DNA of 64,000 bases from Isochrysis galbana. Lineage: Eukaryota; Haptophyta; Isochrysidales; Isochrysidaceae. The position numbers were made by a program, and so were the translations under genes. The DNA is taken from contig CM030931.1 of the NCBI GenBank assembly GCA_018136815.1, positions 8,870,805 to 8,934,804 of the forward strand, read 5' to 3'. This document shows, in pieces, positions 12,645 to 24,100 of this stretch. Each line of letters begins with the position of its first letter. Within the stretch, counting starts at the first letter, position 1. The notes below the pieces were generated by a model. The model had not been told where the DNA came from and did no database searches. It saw only the letters and a program-made list of their open reading frames with translations.

Positions 12645-12950
12645 ATATGGCACCGGACCGCCGCTATGGGATTCAATGGGAAGGCTGGATTGTCATCCAC
12701 CTGCAACTGCGTACACCTTAGTAGTGTGACGGGCTCGTGCACTCACAACCATGGGCGGCGCAGTGGCCGCGCGGCGTGGCCGGCTGCTCCGCCACCCGAA
12801 TAGCAGCGTGCGCTCCTCAACACGGAGCAGCTCAATTTTGTTTCATGTGATTGAGTGTTGGCCGGGCGTGCTTCCAAGAGAGCATCATCATCGCTGCTTA
12901 GATCATGGCCGGCGTCAACACTTCAAAAGGTTCGATCTGAATAAATGAAA
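12645..12950. other. 3' flank of the CRAL-TRIO gene
   Basis: No gene is supported. The segment runs from the stop codon to the next retroposon leader. Confidence 0.4.
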
Positions 12951-13790
12951 ATTAACTATGTTCGTACTTGGTTGCCACAAAACTATTATTATAGTTTCAA
13001 CGATGGAGCCGCGCGCTGAACGCTCACAATGTGAAAAAAGGTCACCCACAGACCAAATTCGGACGCCCCCCCCCCCCCCGGCGGCTATCTCACCGGCTCC
13101 TGGAGAGAGGCCTACCGGCCGTAGTCGTGGGTGCGTGGGTGTGAACAGTCGCCATGCCCTCCCCAATATGCAAGCGATGCGGCAAGCGGTACGACGTCGA
13201 CGGGGTTGACGCGCCTGAAGAGGATCGCCCCAACCTCATCCATACGGACGAACTCGAAGGGTTCTTCAGGTGCGTTTGCTGCGGCGTGATGCGGAAACGG
13301 ACGACATCCGCAGAGGGCTCCGACGGCGAGCCATACATGTCCAACCTGGAGGAGGAGAGCGGCGGCGACGACGACGGGGACGGCGACGGCGACAATTACT
13401 CGAACGAGCGCGCCGGGCCGGGCCGCGGCTCGAGCGACCATACTCGAAAGGGTACCTGTTGAGTCGAGCGTGGCCGGAGGGCTCTGAGCCACTCCGTCGC
13501 GAGCAGCACCGGCGGCTAGCGCGGCGCTTTGGCCCTCCTCCCCGCCGGGAGTCGGGTGAATGAAATTCTGGACTGGGTCGGGCAACGGGCAACCCCATTT
13601 GGGTGTCTGGACGGGGGACGAACGGCGAACGAAGGGCGGTGGGGCGGCGAGGCGCTCCTAGCTCCTAGTGGCCCTAGAGTGTTGGATAGTAAGAGATTGT
13701 TAGACCTACAAAGGACTCTTCCCTCAGGGAGGGAGCCTAGACCGCTTGAGTGCAGCGACGCTCGAAAAAGCAAAGCTGAACCCGACACCC
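12950..13790 (+). mobile_element. Retroposon copy B with double leader hairpin
   Basis: The leader has a degenerate first hairpin (ACTATGT, TCGT, ACTTGGT, 12954-12971) and a perfect second one (12980-12997, arms AAACTAT and ATAGTTT, loop TATT). ATGGAGC follows 5 nt later at 13003. The 3' part (13463-13765) matches the minus-strand segment 44440-44720, which also belongs to a hairpin-ATGGAGC element. Between them, copy B carries a 102-codon zinc-ribbon-like frame that is absent from copy D. The 3' end is not precisely defined; LINE-derived sequence starts about 50 bp later. Confidence 0.55.
13154..13462 (+). CDS. Small CxxC-type zinc-ribbon-like protein
   Basis: The 102-residue product has two Cys pairs, C6-x2-C9 and C40-x2-C43 (ICKRCGKRYD and FFRCVCCGVMRKR), spaced like a zinc ribbon. 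An acidic Asp/Gly-rich tail follows. It lies between the leader and the 3' part of retroposon copy B, so it is either element-encoded or captured cargo. I do not know the family. Confidence 0.4.
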   Translation: MPSPICKRCGKRYDVDGVDAPEEDRPNLIHTDELEGFFRCVCCGVMRKRTTSAEGSDGEPYMSNLEEESGGDDDGDGDGDNYSNERAGPGRGSSDHTRKGTC

Positions 13791-13837
13791 GAAACTAACG
13801 CCCGATAAGGCCAAACGATAACAATGCGTGTGAAAAG

Positions 13838-14500
13838 GAGGCTGACATCGAAGCCCCGCCGGAAATCAGGGTGTCCGATAACGAAACATACATCACTAAA
13901 ATGAACAACATATGGATCCACACCAACACAAACTACCTAGGAGAACCGGCTGACCTAGCGGGAGTCGCGTCCCCAGAGGAAACCCGACAATACCATCCCC
14001 CCGCTAGGTGGGGAGAAGGACTCAAAGGCCCGAAATACATGGAGTACCCGATTGCGGACGAGTACACTGTTGGCGGCAAAGCGCAACTCGACCGCATCAC
14101 AGTCTCAGACTTAACACGAGAGCCGGAGAAAAACGTACCTAGCAACACGCCCCAGCCGGCACGAGAGTCATGGGCTCGAAAAATTAACCTAACCCATGAA
14201 GAATGGAAACACGTGGCCAGCTTATACACCCTACCACTACTAAAGCACACGGACAAACACCTGCACTTCAAACACATCACCCACAGGAGACTGGGCACAC
14301 GAAATCGCTTCGCCACAGCGACCACGAAAACATGCAAATTATGCAGGAAACACCACGAAAGCTCGACCCATCTGGCCAGATGCCCCGCCACAAAACAAGT
14401 CTTTGAGACCATAGAAGCGATAGCGGGGTTCACACCGAAAAACAAGAGGACCCCTAGGTAGTGCACCAGGGCCGCACCCCGCACCCCCGACACCAAGGAC
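13838..14500 (+). pseudogene. LINE ORF2 C-terminal fragment, 5' truncated
   Basis: The frame from 13871 to 14461 (with homology starting about 13838) matches the C-terminal part of the LINE at 23280-23870: ETYITKMNNIWI, NYLGE, LKHTDKH, HFKHITHRR.GTRNRF and a CCHC-like finger (CKLCRKHHESSTHLARC). After GFTPKNK it jumps to CCCCTAGGTAG, which lies in the 3' UTR of the longer copy (24450). About 570 bp present in the other copy is therefore deleted. The reverse transcriptase domain is missing. Confidence 0.75.
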
Positions 14501-14559
14501 AAAGGAACGAGGGGGGGAAGGCAAGGGGGCGTGGAGAAGGGAGTAAGGGCGCTGGCTGA

Positions 14560-15692
14560 TGTGCAGTAGCAGTAGGATGCGCTGTCTAGCGATAGGTGTG
14601 CGGCCCAGAACTTTCAGATCCTTTTTTTTTTTTCCTGCTCGCTGTGGCGTAGAGCGCCACGACGAAGCCCGTCCTGAGGCCGCCCACGGGTCTCGCCTCA
14701 TCGATCAGCGCCAGATCTGGCACTGTCAGAGGGAGGATGGCCGCGTAGGCAGCCTCAACACGGAGGCTCATCAGCCACGAGTGGACGGCCGCGCCGGTGA
14801 GCTGATCCTAGTTCTCGATGCCGAGTTCGAGAGAGGGCGAATCCTGCGAGGGACGGGTCGGGATGGTCGGGGTGGGACCTCTGGTAGCCAGGGTAGCCGC
14901 GTGCGCGCGTTGTGATGTGCTGGGTGGGCTGCGCGGGCAATGATGCCAGAGGGTCAGGGGGTGGTCGGACTGTCGGCAGCCCGACACGGCGCTGCATCGG
15001 GCGGGAATCAAATGCCGAATGTAGCTTAGATATAGAGGAACCGATCCCCCCGCGGGCGCGACCGCCAATTCTTTACGGGTAGAGCGTGAGCGCGCGTGAC
15101 GGAGGGGGAGAGAGGGGGGGCGGATCGCACCATTTCTTGGCGAAGATTTTCGTAGCGTCAGGTAGCCCCCCCCGGAGGTTTTTTATTGGGCATCGCGCCA
15201 CGGTCAAAAAATGCAGCCCAACCCTTACTAGTTGTTAAAAAGCCCCTGTTTGACCGCCCTATTATGCATGTCACAGTTGCCTCGACGACGGGGTGTGTTT
15301 ACAGTGTATGGAACGTCCATTTACATTTAATGTAATAAATGGAGCTCAGAGCACTCAACTGTCGCGACGCACCTTCAAAGGTGATTCCTGCCGCCGCTTA
15401 AGAGATAACAATAGTTTTGACTTCAAAGGCATTGAAGGCCAGAGTCCTTAGATTCCATGGATTTTCAAGGACACCCATATCCAACCCACAGACGAGGAAT
15501 CTTGAGAGGCGTGCAGTAATGGGGGGGGGGGGGGGTGTATCAATTGTGAACGCCAGCTTGCACGCACCTCCCACCAATTCCTCTCCCGAACTAGCGAGAA
15601 CAGGGGTTGCACGCCTCACGGTTCGGAGGGAAAATTTTCTCGATCAGAGTGCTTTCGCCAAAATGCTGATTGTCCCCCCCCTTCTTCCTTGC
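14560..15692. other. Spacer with one exon-like frame and a leader remnant
   Basis: On the minus strand, 14808-14640 reads as an exon-like frame after an AG acceptor (DQLTGAAVHSWLMSLRVEAA and on), ending at a run of A. It could be an exon or a processed fragment; I do not recognise it. At 15402-15419 (minus) stands half of the leader hairpin (AAACTAT, TGTT, AT). A G run lies at 15521-15533. Confidence 0.25.
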
Positions 15693-17807
15693 TCACACAG
15701 AATAAGGTGCGATCTGGTTCTTGGTCTTGGAGTGAGAGCTAGATTGCGTGTAAGGCAATAGGAGAGGGCCACCAAATAGCCAATAACCATGGAAAGGAAA
15801 TCGCGTAAATCGGAGCATCTGATCATTTAGTGTTGGATCTCGTTTTCGCCAACAGCAGTGTCGGAAGCTTTCGACAAAAAGCGGCGACAGGAACAACTTG
15901 GCAACGTAGATCAGCACAGCATGGACTCCAACAGAAACATGCGCGATCATTTGAGTGACTGGATGGAGATCCATTCCCGGGAATACGACCTTGTGAAGTA
16001 GAACAATAATTGCTGTGGGCATCCCAACTATAAATAGATGATACATTTGACGCTGACGGCACAGGGCTGGAGATTGATCAACTAATTGAACGTCCATTGA
16101 TGGTCTAAGACGGCCTTGAAGGGTCTTCACTCGTTGCAATAGAGTCTTGTACATGTGAACGACCTTCTCACGGTCAGCAGCTCCATAAAAGTGAGTTTGG
16201 GTTTCATCACGAAGTTTTGCCATCACATTTGCAGAGGAGAACCCGAGCTGGGTTCGCCTCAAGAGAATACGTCCCTGCTCCACGTCATGGATGTATCCTC
16301 CATTGTGTGTGGCGATTGAGGCGACAGCCTCCTCGAAACTGCACCATCCTGAAGAGCTGTACGTTACAACGTTTCTGGCTTCTCGCATATGCTCAGGCAA
16401 GCCCTTATCTTGAAGCACAGCGATCCGAGGGCTCCCATACACCATGCTCATCCCTTCTAAGCCAGCCTTGAAGAGAGCCTGCTCTTGAGGCGATCGCATG
16501 CCATTAAGATCTTTTTGTGGAAGCGAGGCAAAATCCATGAGGAGGGCCTTCCAATTTTGTCTTAGACTCAGGAAGGACCGCACACGCTTCAGATGCCATC
16601 CTTCCGGGTCGGGGTGTGCTGGGTCTAGCCATCGATATGAGAGTGCAATAATGTCTCCACTCTGCAGCAGGGCCACGGCTTTCGCCGGTTCAATGAACGC
16701 TTCTTGGGGAAGCTCCTGGCGCCGTCGCATTATAAAGCCATCCGGCTGCTTGAGTAACCAGTTTATGGAAACCAGCCTGATAGTTCCGCTTTCGAACAAA
16801 GCTGTCAAACTTCGACTAGCCTCTTCTTTATGATCCTGCGACGATTGACACCTGTCATGCTGAGATTCAAGGGGCGGAATGGGCTTCTCAACGCAAGCCA
16901 TCAAGTTGTTGAGACGAGTGCGACTTTTCCTACTCTCATTGAGCCTCGTACGCCAGTGATCAAGCAGTATCAACCAACAAAAGCATGCCCCGACGACAGC
17001 AAAGCCTGCAGGGTAGACCAGGATTACTCCGTCTTGCACCTCAAGCAGAGTAACCTTTTGCACCTGCCATAACATCGAAACGGGGACCGCAAGCAGAATG
17101 ATTGACATGAGCAGAGCTCGCACAAGAGCATACGTCGATATCCGAGGGACACGCCATTGACCTGAACCGTCACCTCCATTGCGCAAACTGTGCTTTATCA
17201 AGAGAATCGTCTCCATGATATTGAAGAACACAGAACTGGTGATAACATAGATTGGTCCGGCAGGTGTCTCAGCCCACCAGGGCTCGCGAGGGGATGGAGG
17301 TGTCAGGAACGGCGTTGAGACCTTGCACCGTACATCAACATTTCGTACCCACGTTGATCCGTTCCATGAAGCCCAAGTGGCCTCCGGAGGACATAAGAGC
17401 ACAATTGCTGCATACCCAGACTTCACGACAGGTGCCTCAAAAGCATGCCTTGCGGGTGAAAGTTGCCATCCTGACTCCCCATACAACATGTGCCAATTGT
17501 CCGAATTTTGGTACACCCACCGAGAATATCCAGACACGGAGAACCGCTCACCAGTCTTGGTGTAGACGCCAAATGCACGCTGATCCACGTACGCTGCAGT
17601 GCTCTTCACCTCGATGTTGTCGCATGAGCAGCGGGTCCCACAATCGTCACAATCATGACCCAAATCGCACGTGCTGAAGGAGGACCCCTGCCCGCCATCA
17701 CTGCAAATGCCGTCCCTTGCATATATGCAGTCATTTGCGCAACTCCAGCTCTGCGTGGCCATACTTGTTCTGGCCAGAAGAAGGCAGAGCACCACGGAGA
17801 ACATCAT
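15693..17807 (-). CDS. Membrane protein with Cys-rich ectodomain and cytoplasmic SYRW-type domain
   Basis: The frame is open to 17888; I prefer the start at 17807, which places a signal peptide (MMFSVVLCLLLART) at the N-terminus, giving 704 residues. Next comes a short Cys-rich module (C..DC..ARDGICSDGGQGS..STC..G.DCDDCG.RC), a pattern frequent in surface proteins of marine algae and resembling Notch/LNR repeats. Three membrane helices follow (IYVITSSVFFNIMETILLI, ALLMSIILLAVPVSML, GFAVVGACFCWLILL). A cytoplasmic domain then shows ALSYRWLDPAHPDPEGWHLK, LLMDFASLPQKD and SSGWCSFEEAVAS. Two helices close the protein. The cytoplasmic part resembles HET/TIR-like proteins of algae only loosely. A receptor or signalling role is inferred. 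Confidence 0.7.
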   Translation of the reverse strand: MMFSVVLCLLLARTSMATQSWSCANDCIYARDGICSDGGQGSSFSTCDLGHDCDDCGTRCSCDNIEVKSTAAYVDQRAFGVYTKTGERFSVSGYSRWVYQNSDNWHMLYGESGWQLSPARHAFEAPVVKSGYAAIVLLCPPEATWASWNGSTWVRNVDVRCKVSTPFLTPPSPREPWWAETPAGPIYVITSSVFFNIMETILLIKHSLRNGGDGSGQWRVPRISTYALVRALLMSIILLAVPVSMLWQVQKVTLLEVQDGVILVYPAGFAVVGACFCWLILLDHWRTRLNESRKSRTRLNNLMACVEKPIPPLESQHDRCQSSQDHKEEASRSLTALFESGTIRLVSINWLLKQPDGFIMRRRQELPQEAFIEPAKAVALLQSGDIIALSYRWLDPAHPDPEGWHLKRVRSFLSLRQNWKALLMDFASLPQKDLNGMRSPQEQALFKAGLEGMSMVYGSPRIAVLQDKGLPEHMREARNVVTYSSSGWCSFEEAVASIATHNGGYIHDVEQGRILLRRTQLGFSSANVMAKLRDETQTHFYGAADREKVVHMYKTLLQRVKTLQGRLRPSMDVQLVDQSPALCRQRQMYHLFIVGMPTAIIVLLHKVVFPGMDLHPVTQMIAHVSVGVHAVLIYVAKLFLSPLFVESFRHCCWRKRDPTLNDQMLRFTRFPFHGYWLFGGPLLLPYTQSSSHSKTKNQIAPYSV

Positions 17808-17889
17808 GCGAGGGCAATCAGTAGCAGCCCTACTCGCCAGCCCCCTCGATCGCTCCCCACTCCCCACTTGGCTCCTCATCCCCACCATC

Positions 17890-18984
17890 CCCGCCGTAGA
17901 AGTCTGAAGAAGCTCTCTGTCCTGTTGTTGGGATTCCTCTCAAACGACGAAGAATCTGTTTCGTTTGGAGGCGGCGAACGCGCGCGGGGGGCGCGGCGGC
18001 GGGGGGGGGGGGGGGGGGGGGGGGATCTGTTCCCAGGGCGCGAGGTCCGAGCCTCTGGCTGGCCTCAACGCCATTCGAAAATGCCCCGATAGTCCTGGTC
18101 AAGGGGTGAGCCGGCTAACCCCCTTTGCAAGACGAGATTTTTTAGTGAAGAAAAGCTCGCGGCGCCAGTTCTTCAGTTCTTAGTTAAGGTGGTAGGCGGG
18201 TGGCCGCGGGAGGGGGGGGCGGGGGAGGAGGGGAGAGGAGAGGGGGAGCTCTCCCGCCAGAGCCGACACAGCATGGTTGGATGATAAGCAGGAGAAAACA
18301 CATGAAAAAACGAGGAAACTGAGATGGGGGAATGCGGCTGTGTGGAAGCCGTCCACCTAAATCTTATGAACGGACGAAACGGTTAGTGAAGACCAGTAGC
18401 GCGCGGTAGCGCGCGGGCGGCCGCGCAGCCAGTGCCAGTACGGCCTCCATGCTGCTGGAGCCCGACTGCAGCATGCTGTATGCACAGGATGGCGGCCCAC
18501 ACACCACACGGACCTCGGCCACCAGCGCCCCCGCCCCAATCGGCGAAGTCGCCCCCCCCAATATTCGTAGGGCAACAGGTGTTGGTGGCGAAGCGTCTGG
18601 TTCAGCAGAGCCGCGCACGACGGTTGTGCTGTGCCTGCTGTGCCAGCACAAGGAGCCTGAGGTGCAGGAGAGTGCACAGAAGGCGGGTCATGTTGCTGTG
18701 TGCCCCTCGATCAGCAAGCGTCTCTCCGGCGTTCCTCGGCAGGTCTCCGGCACCCGGCACCACGCATGGCAGCACTCATCGCGCGTTGCACTTTCTTCAC
18801 GAGGGGATTGGATTCGGGCACGCACCCACGATGCATTCGCGTGCCACGGGCATTAGGCTCGTTGTTGCTCTTTGGCCTCACCTGACATGAGCACCCCAGC
18901 TGTAGTCTCGCGCCCAGAGCCGCCGCCTTCTTGCCAATGTTTTTCGCCAAGTGGTTCACACATGTGCCGAACAACAAACTACCA
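17890..18984. other. Spacer with 24-bp G run and unassigned frames
   Basis: An uninterrupted G run sits at about 18001-18024. Overlapping frames of about 100 codons on both strands at 18360-18850 have coding-like composition (minus 18364-18651: LRILGGATSPIGAGALVAEV). I cannot decide which, if any, is real. Confidence 0.3.
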
Positions 18985-19395
18985 GACAACCTGAACAAGT
19001 TCACATCTCAACAAGTTGACCTCTCACATGTTGACCTTTCAACATGTTCACCTCTCAACAAGTCGACCTCTCAACATGTTGACCCCTCAACAAGTTGACC
19101 TCTCAACATGTTGACCTCTCAACATGTTGACCTCTCAACATGTTGACCTCTCAACATGTTGACCCCTCAACAAGTTGACCTCTCAACATGTTGACCTCTC
19201 AACATGTTGACCTCTCAACATGTTGACCTCTCAACATGTTGACCTCTCAACATGTTGACCTCTCAACATGTTGACCTCTCAACATGTTGACCCCTCACCC
19301 CTCATCGAACAAGTTGCTTTCAACCACCGAACAAGTTAGCTCCACTCACCGAACAAGTTGGTTCCCGCCTGAACAAGTCGTGAACAAGTTGGTTC
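18985..19395. repeat. 16-bp palindromic satellite
   Basis: About 19 tandem units of TCAACATGTTGACCTC run from about 18990 to 19300. TCAACATGTTGA is a perfect 12-bp palindrome. Variants have CAACAAGTTGAC or GACCCC. Degenerate GAACAAGTTGGTTCC units continue to about 19395. Confidence 0.9.
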
Positions 19396-19421
19396 CGGGC
19401 TGTCTGTGTCTCCACGCCCGA

Positions 19422-19962
19422 TCAGGGAGTGGTTATGACTAGACACATATGGACTGCCTGCGCGCTGGCCAGGGCGACGCGCAGGCAGTCCACTGCAATG
19501 CGCGCACGTGCAGTCTGAATGCTTGCGTGTGTTGTGTGCTCGTGCCGCCACATAGGGTGGTTGGGATCTTCCTCTTCGACAATGAGCACGCACGCCCAAA
19601 CTGGATCGGAGCGCCTCGCAGCAAGCGAGCGCTTGCGCGCTCCCTGCAGCAAGGGCTGGCTCAGTCCTGTTGCACGCGTTGGCAACACGCCAAAGATGCC
19701 TGGCGCCTCCCTGCCGCGCGAACGCGCAGGCACTTGCTCCTCCTGCTCCTCCTCGTCTTGGTCTTGGTCTTGTCGTGCGTCTGCCCTTTGCCCATGGCCT
19801 CGCGCTCCATCTAGGAGCGCCGCCCACTGGAGGCGCGGTGCGGCGGGCAGCTGCCGAGGCGCCTCGGCACGATTGGCTGCGTCCTCCTCCTCCTCATTGC
19901 GCGCGCCTCGCGCGCGCGAGGCACGGTCGGGGTTAGGGTTGAACATGGGGATTGAGGAGAGG
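19422..19962 (-). CDS. Hypothetical acidic protein (doubtful)
   Basis: From the ATG at 19962 an open frame of about 180 codons encodes an Ala/Arg/Glu-rich product with an acidic Gln/Asp tract (QDQDQDEEEQEEQ). There is no recognised domain. Composition alone could explain the open frame. Confidence 0.2.
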
Positions 19963-20539
19963 GAGGAGGGGGGGGAGCGGGAGCGCGCAGCCGGAGAAGA
20001 GGGAGGAGCGTCGCAGCGTCGCGCAAGTGGCGCAGGGGGAGGCCCCCCCACCGGTATCAATGTTTTTTGGACTGTTTTTGGCTGTGTTTCTATGAAAGCC
20101 AAAAACAGCCTGTTTTTGCTGTGTTTGGAAACCTTCTGGCTATGTTTCCCACCTAGGATCTCAATGTATTCTCAGATACCCCAAGGCACCCCTAGGACAC
20201 CCCCTTGGTGAACTACACCCTCAGCCAATCAAGGTGCCCTAGTGCCTTTCTAACCCATTCGCCAAAGTTACTATCATTCCTCTCTTCACTTCGATTCTGT
20301 TCTTTCTCATCTCTACCTGTCACACACTATTACCTGTTCTCTTACGATAGCTTAATCTGTGTGATACAGGCTGAAGTGTTTTGTTGGAATCTCATGTGGC
20401 ACAGTGGAGATTTGCTTGGGTTTCTGTCCCAAGGTGGCCCTCAGTGCTCGGTTCTATCCCCATCGCTCACCTGTCTGTCGCGATCCCTCACAATGCTGGT
20501 AATCCTTTTTGCAATCCCTCTGGTCCACTACTGGGTACC

Positions 20540-21130
20540 AGTACAACAGGAGCAACTCCTCAGAGAGGAGCTGTGGGGAAGGAGATGTCTGAGTGGGGGC
20601 GCTATACCCTTGCGCTAGGCATGGGCAGCGACGCCGCCTCAAGACATGTCCTCCCTCTTGTCTTGAGTCGAAATTTTGGTGTTTGAATCCGAGGGCGAGG
20701 GGGTTTGTGCTTCTTGGGTTGGTTGTAGTGGGATGAGGGAGTGGGAGATGGAGTGAAGTGTTGAAAGAGGGCCCAAGGCAGGGCACTGAGTTGTAGGTAC
20801 TTGTGGCCCACAAGCGTGGGGTGAAAACGAAAAGTGTATCAACATGTGTCTTGAATTTGAAGTTTTTGTTGCTTTGAACAGAGGACGGGGGGGTTCGTGC
20901 CGTTTGGGTTGGTTGAAGTGTGAAGGGGGAGTGGGAGAGGGAGTCTAGTGTTGAGAGAGGGCCCAAGGCAGGGCACTGAGTGATTGGTACTAGTGGCCCA
21001 CAAGAGTGGGGTGAAGACGAGAATTGTGTCAACAAGTTGGAAAACAGAGGCATGGGGTGCTCTCCGTATGGGGTTGATGGTTGTGAAGTGCCCTCCCATG
21101 TTGGGTGCACTGATGGTAGAGGTTTCCACC
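20540..21130 (-). repeat. Inverted copy of the retroposon A body
   Basis: On the minus strand this matches 2640-3235, including the two 189-bp units and the PMVETSTISAP segment. It directly precedes LINE ORF2 but points the other way, as in a 5' inversion made during LINE insertion. Confidence 0.75.
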
Positions 21131-24100
21131 ATGGACCAAAAAATAGCCAAAGCGCTCGACGAGCTCGCCCTACTCGGGATCGAGCTAAACGACGGAGAGC
21201 CCGACGCCAGGAAACTGGATAGGATGCGCGAACTCAACGACAAGATCGACGCAATCCGCAAAACATCTAGACCAACGACGAAAGAAAGCTTCGACTCTCT
21301 CAAACACGAGGAAAGAATGACGAAAGAATTCTTCCGAAAGTTTCAATCTAGAACCTCGAACAGCGCGATACCAGAACTATACATCACAAAGGACTGGAAC
21401 GCCCCGGACGAAGTCATACGACACACGACCGCGGAAGACGCGGAGATACGCAGAGAACTACGGAAGTACTACGTATGGCTCTACCAGGTACGGGACAACG
21501 TAAGAGACCTCGAGCTGGAGGCGGCACTGGAAGCGAACCCGATGAACGTCCACGATAGCAAAGCGATAGAAGGCAAAATCACGATGGAGGAACTCCAAAG
21601 CGCTATAGCGCAGATAGGCAGTGGCAAGAGCGCGGGACCCGACGCGCTGCCGGCGGAATTCTATAAAAGCTTCATAGACCTAGTGCAACACGACTTCCTG
21701 AGAGTCTTAAATCTAGCCCTGGCCCAGGGATACCTGAGCGCATCCATGAGGGAAGGGGACATAATACTCTTGTACAAGAAAGGCGATACACGGGACCCTA
21801 GAAACTACAGACCCATCACGCTCTTGCAGAGCGACTATAAGATCCTGGCTAAAATACTCACTATTAGACTGAAAACGGTGATAGGAAACATAATCTCGAA
21901 GGACCAACTCGGGTTCGTCCCGAAACGCCTGATAGGGGAGGCCACCCACCTTCTACAATTAACGCAAGCATACCTAGACGAAACGGGCGAACCCGGTCTG
22001 CTACTAGCGCTCGACTGGGAGAAGGCCTTCGACAGGGTCAACTGGGAATTCTACCGGCTTGTCCTTGAGAAGCTAAAACTCGGAGAAGACTTCCGTAGAT
22101 ACGCGAGAGCCCTCACGAACTCTGAAGCGAAACCCATTCGGTACATCAAAGCAAACGGAGGCAGAAGCTTCCCCTTCAACGTTGCGAGTGGCGTTCCACA
22201 AGGATGCCCGCTGTCACCGCTGGCCTTCCTCCTAACGGCAGAGGCCCTCACCCGAGCGATAAACGAAGACGATGGCATAGACGGCATCGTGGTAAACGGA
22301 GCCGAACTAAAGATTAGCCAATTCGCGGACGACACACAACTTCTCGCGGCCGACTATGGCAGTCTCGCTCGGTCACTAGAGTGGGTGGAAAGATATGCAG
22401 CGGCTTCGTGTGGCAAACCGAACGACCAAAAATTTGAGGGACTGAGAATGGGATCTCTCAGGAGGAAACGACTCCCAGCCAGCTTTAGAAAATACAAGTG
22501 GCTAAAAGGGAGCGAATATGCAACTATACTAGGAGTCCCCCTGGGAGGGGCGCAAGCCACAAAGGTCTTTTGGCGTAAACTAGTCGACAAAATAGAGAAG
22601 AAAGTCACCGTATGCATGCCGCTTACAAACAACCTATCAATACACGGCAAAACCAAAGTAGTCAACTTCTTAATATACTCTATTCCGAGGTATTGGCTAC
22701 AAACACGAGCGGCCCCCAGATGGCAGATGGTTCCACACGGCCGTCAAAAAAGCCGCAGACAAGTTAATGTGGACTAACGCGCGCACCGGGCGTAGGCTAC
22801 AATGGATAAAACATCCCGAACTCCCGCTTAGAAACGCCCTCGAGGAAGGGCCCCACCTAGGGGTTGGCCTACTAGACTGGGACAACCATGTTAAGGCGCT
22901 ACAAGCGAAATGGGTATTAAACTACCTAGACGCGCGACAAGCACAATGGAAACAAGTGCTAGACGCTTGGTTCAGTCGCTCGAACCTAGGAAGAGCAGCT
23001 GTACTGTCGACGCTCCCAACGAGCAAACTGACCGATGGCATAACAGGTTCAAGCAAACTCCCGGCGTTCTGGAAACAGGCGCTGCACAACATCCGCGAGC
23101 TAGAACTCACTCCACAAAACGGAATTCTTGAACTCGTGGGAGCGCGTGGTGCACTTCGCCTCGCGCCTCCAAGCCGAAGCGAGAGAGGCCTTGCCACCCG
23201 ACCCGGCCCCCACGCCGGCTCGACCCGAGACACCGAGCGACACGCCATCGATCGAAGAAACACCTAGAGAAACCAGGGTTTCCGAAAGTGACACCTACAT
23301 AACTAGAATGAATAATATATGGATATACGATATACACAAACACTAACTATCTAGGCGAAACTACGGACACAACCGAAGTAGCAGAACCGGGCGAGGAAGA
23401 ACACTACCACACCCCCGCTAAATGGGGTGACGGGCTGAAAGGCCCAAAACACCTAGAATACCCCCTAGCGGATGAGTACACACTCGGCGTGAAGACGCAG
23501 CTAGACGAAGCCTCCGTGTCGGACATAACGCGGGAGATCTTACAGAACGGCCCCCGGGCCAATTCCCAGCCAGCACGCGAAGCATGGTCTCGAAAATTAG
23601 AACTAACACACGACGAGTGGAAGCACGTGGCAAAACTCTACACTCATCCCCTGCTGAAACACACCGACAAGCACCCTCACTTTAAACACATTACCCACAG
23701 AAGAATCGGCACACGCAACCGTTTCGCTGCGGCGACCACCGCAAAATGTAGGCTATGCGGAAAACACCGCGAGAACTCGACACACCTGGCTAGGTGCCCC
23801 TCCACACTTCAGATATTCCAAACCATAGAAGCCGTAGCGGGATACACCCCCGCGAAAAACAGATCGTCAGCCCAGAAGACCAAAGACAGACTCTTCGCAT
23901 ACCCGAACTCGCCGACGCCAGACAGCCTGAAAGCCCTATACCTCATAGCATGGAGATACATAATAGGCGACTTCTACAGAGTAGAATTCGACCACTACAC
24001 CTACCACCACGTGCCGGTCATCGAAAAGACTCTGAACAGGTTCACGGTCCTCGTGAGGAGCCTTGAACCTCCGGACGGAATCTCGACCGCTCGGACGAAC

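Noticed and set aside
18985-19395. CRISPR-like regular repeats
   Set aside because: Units are contiguous without spacers; it is a satellite in a eukaryotic genome.
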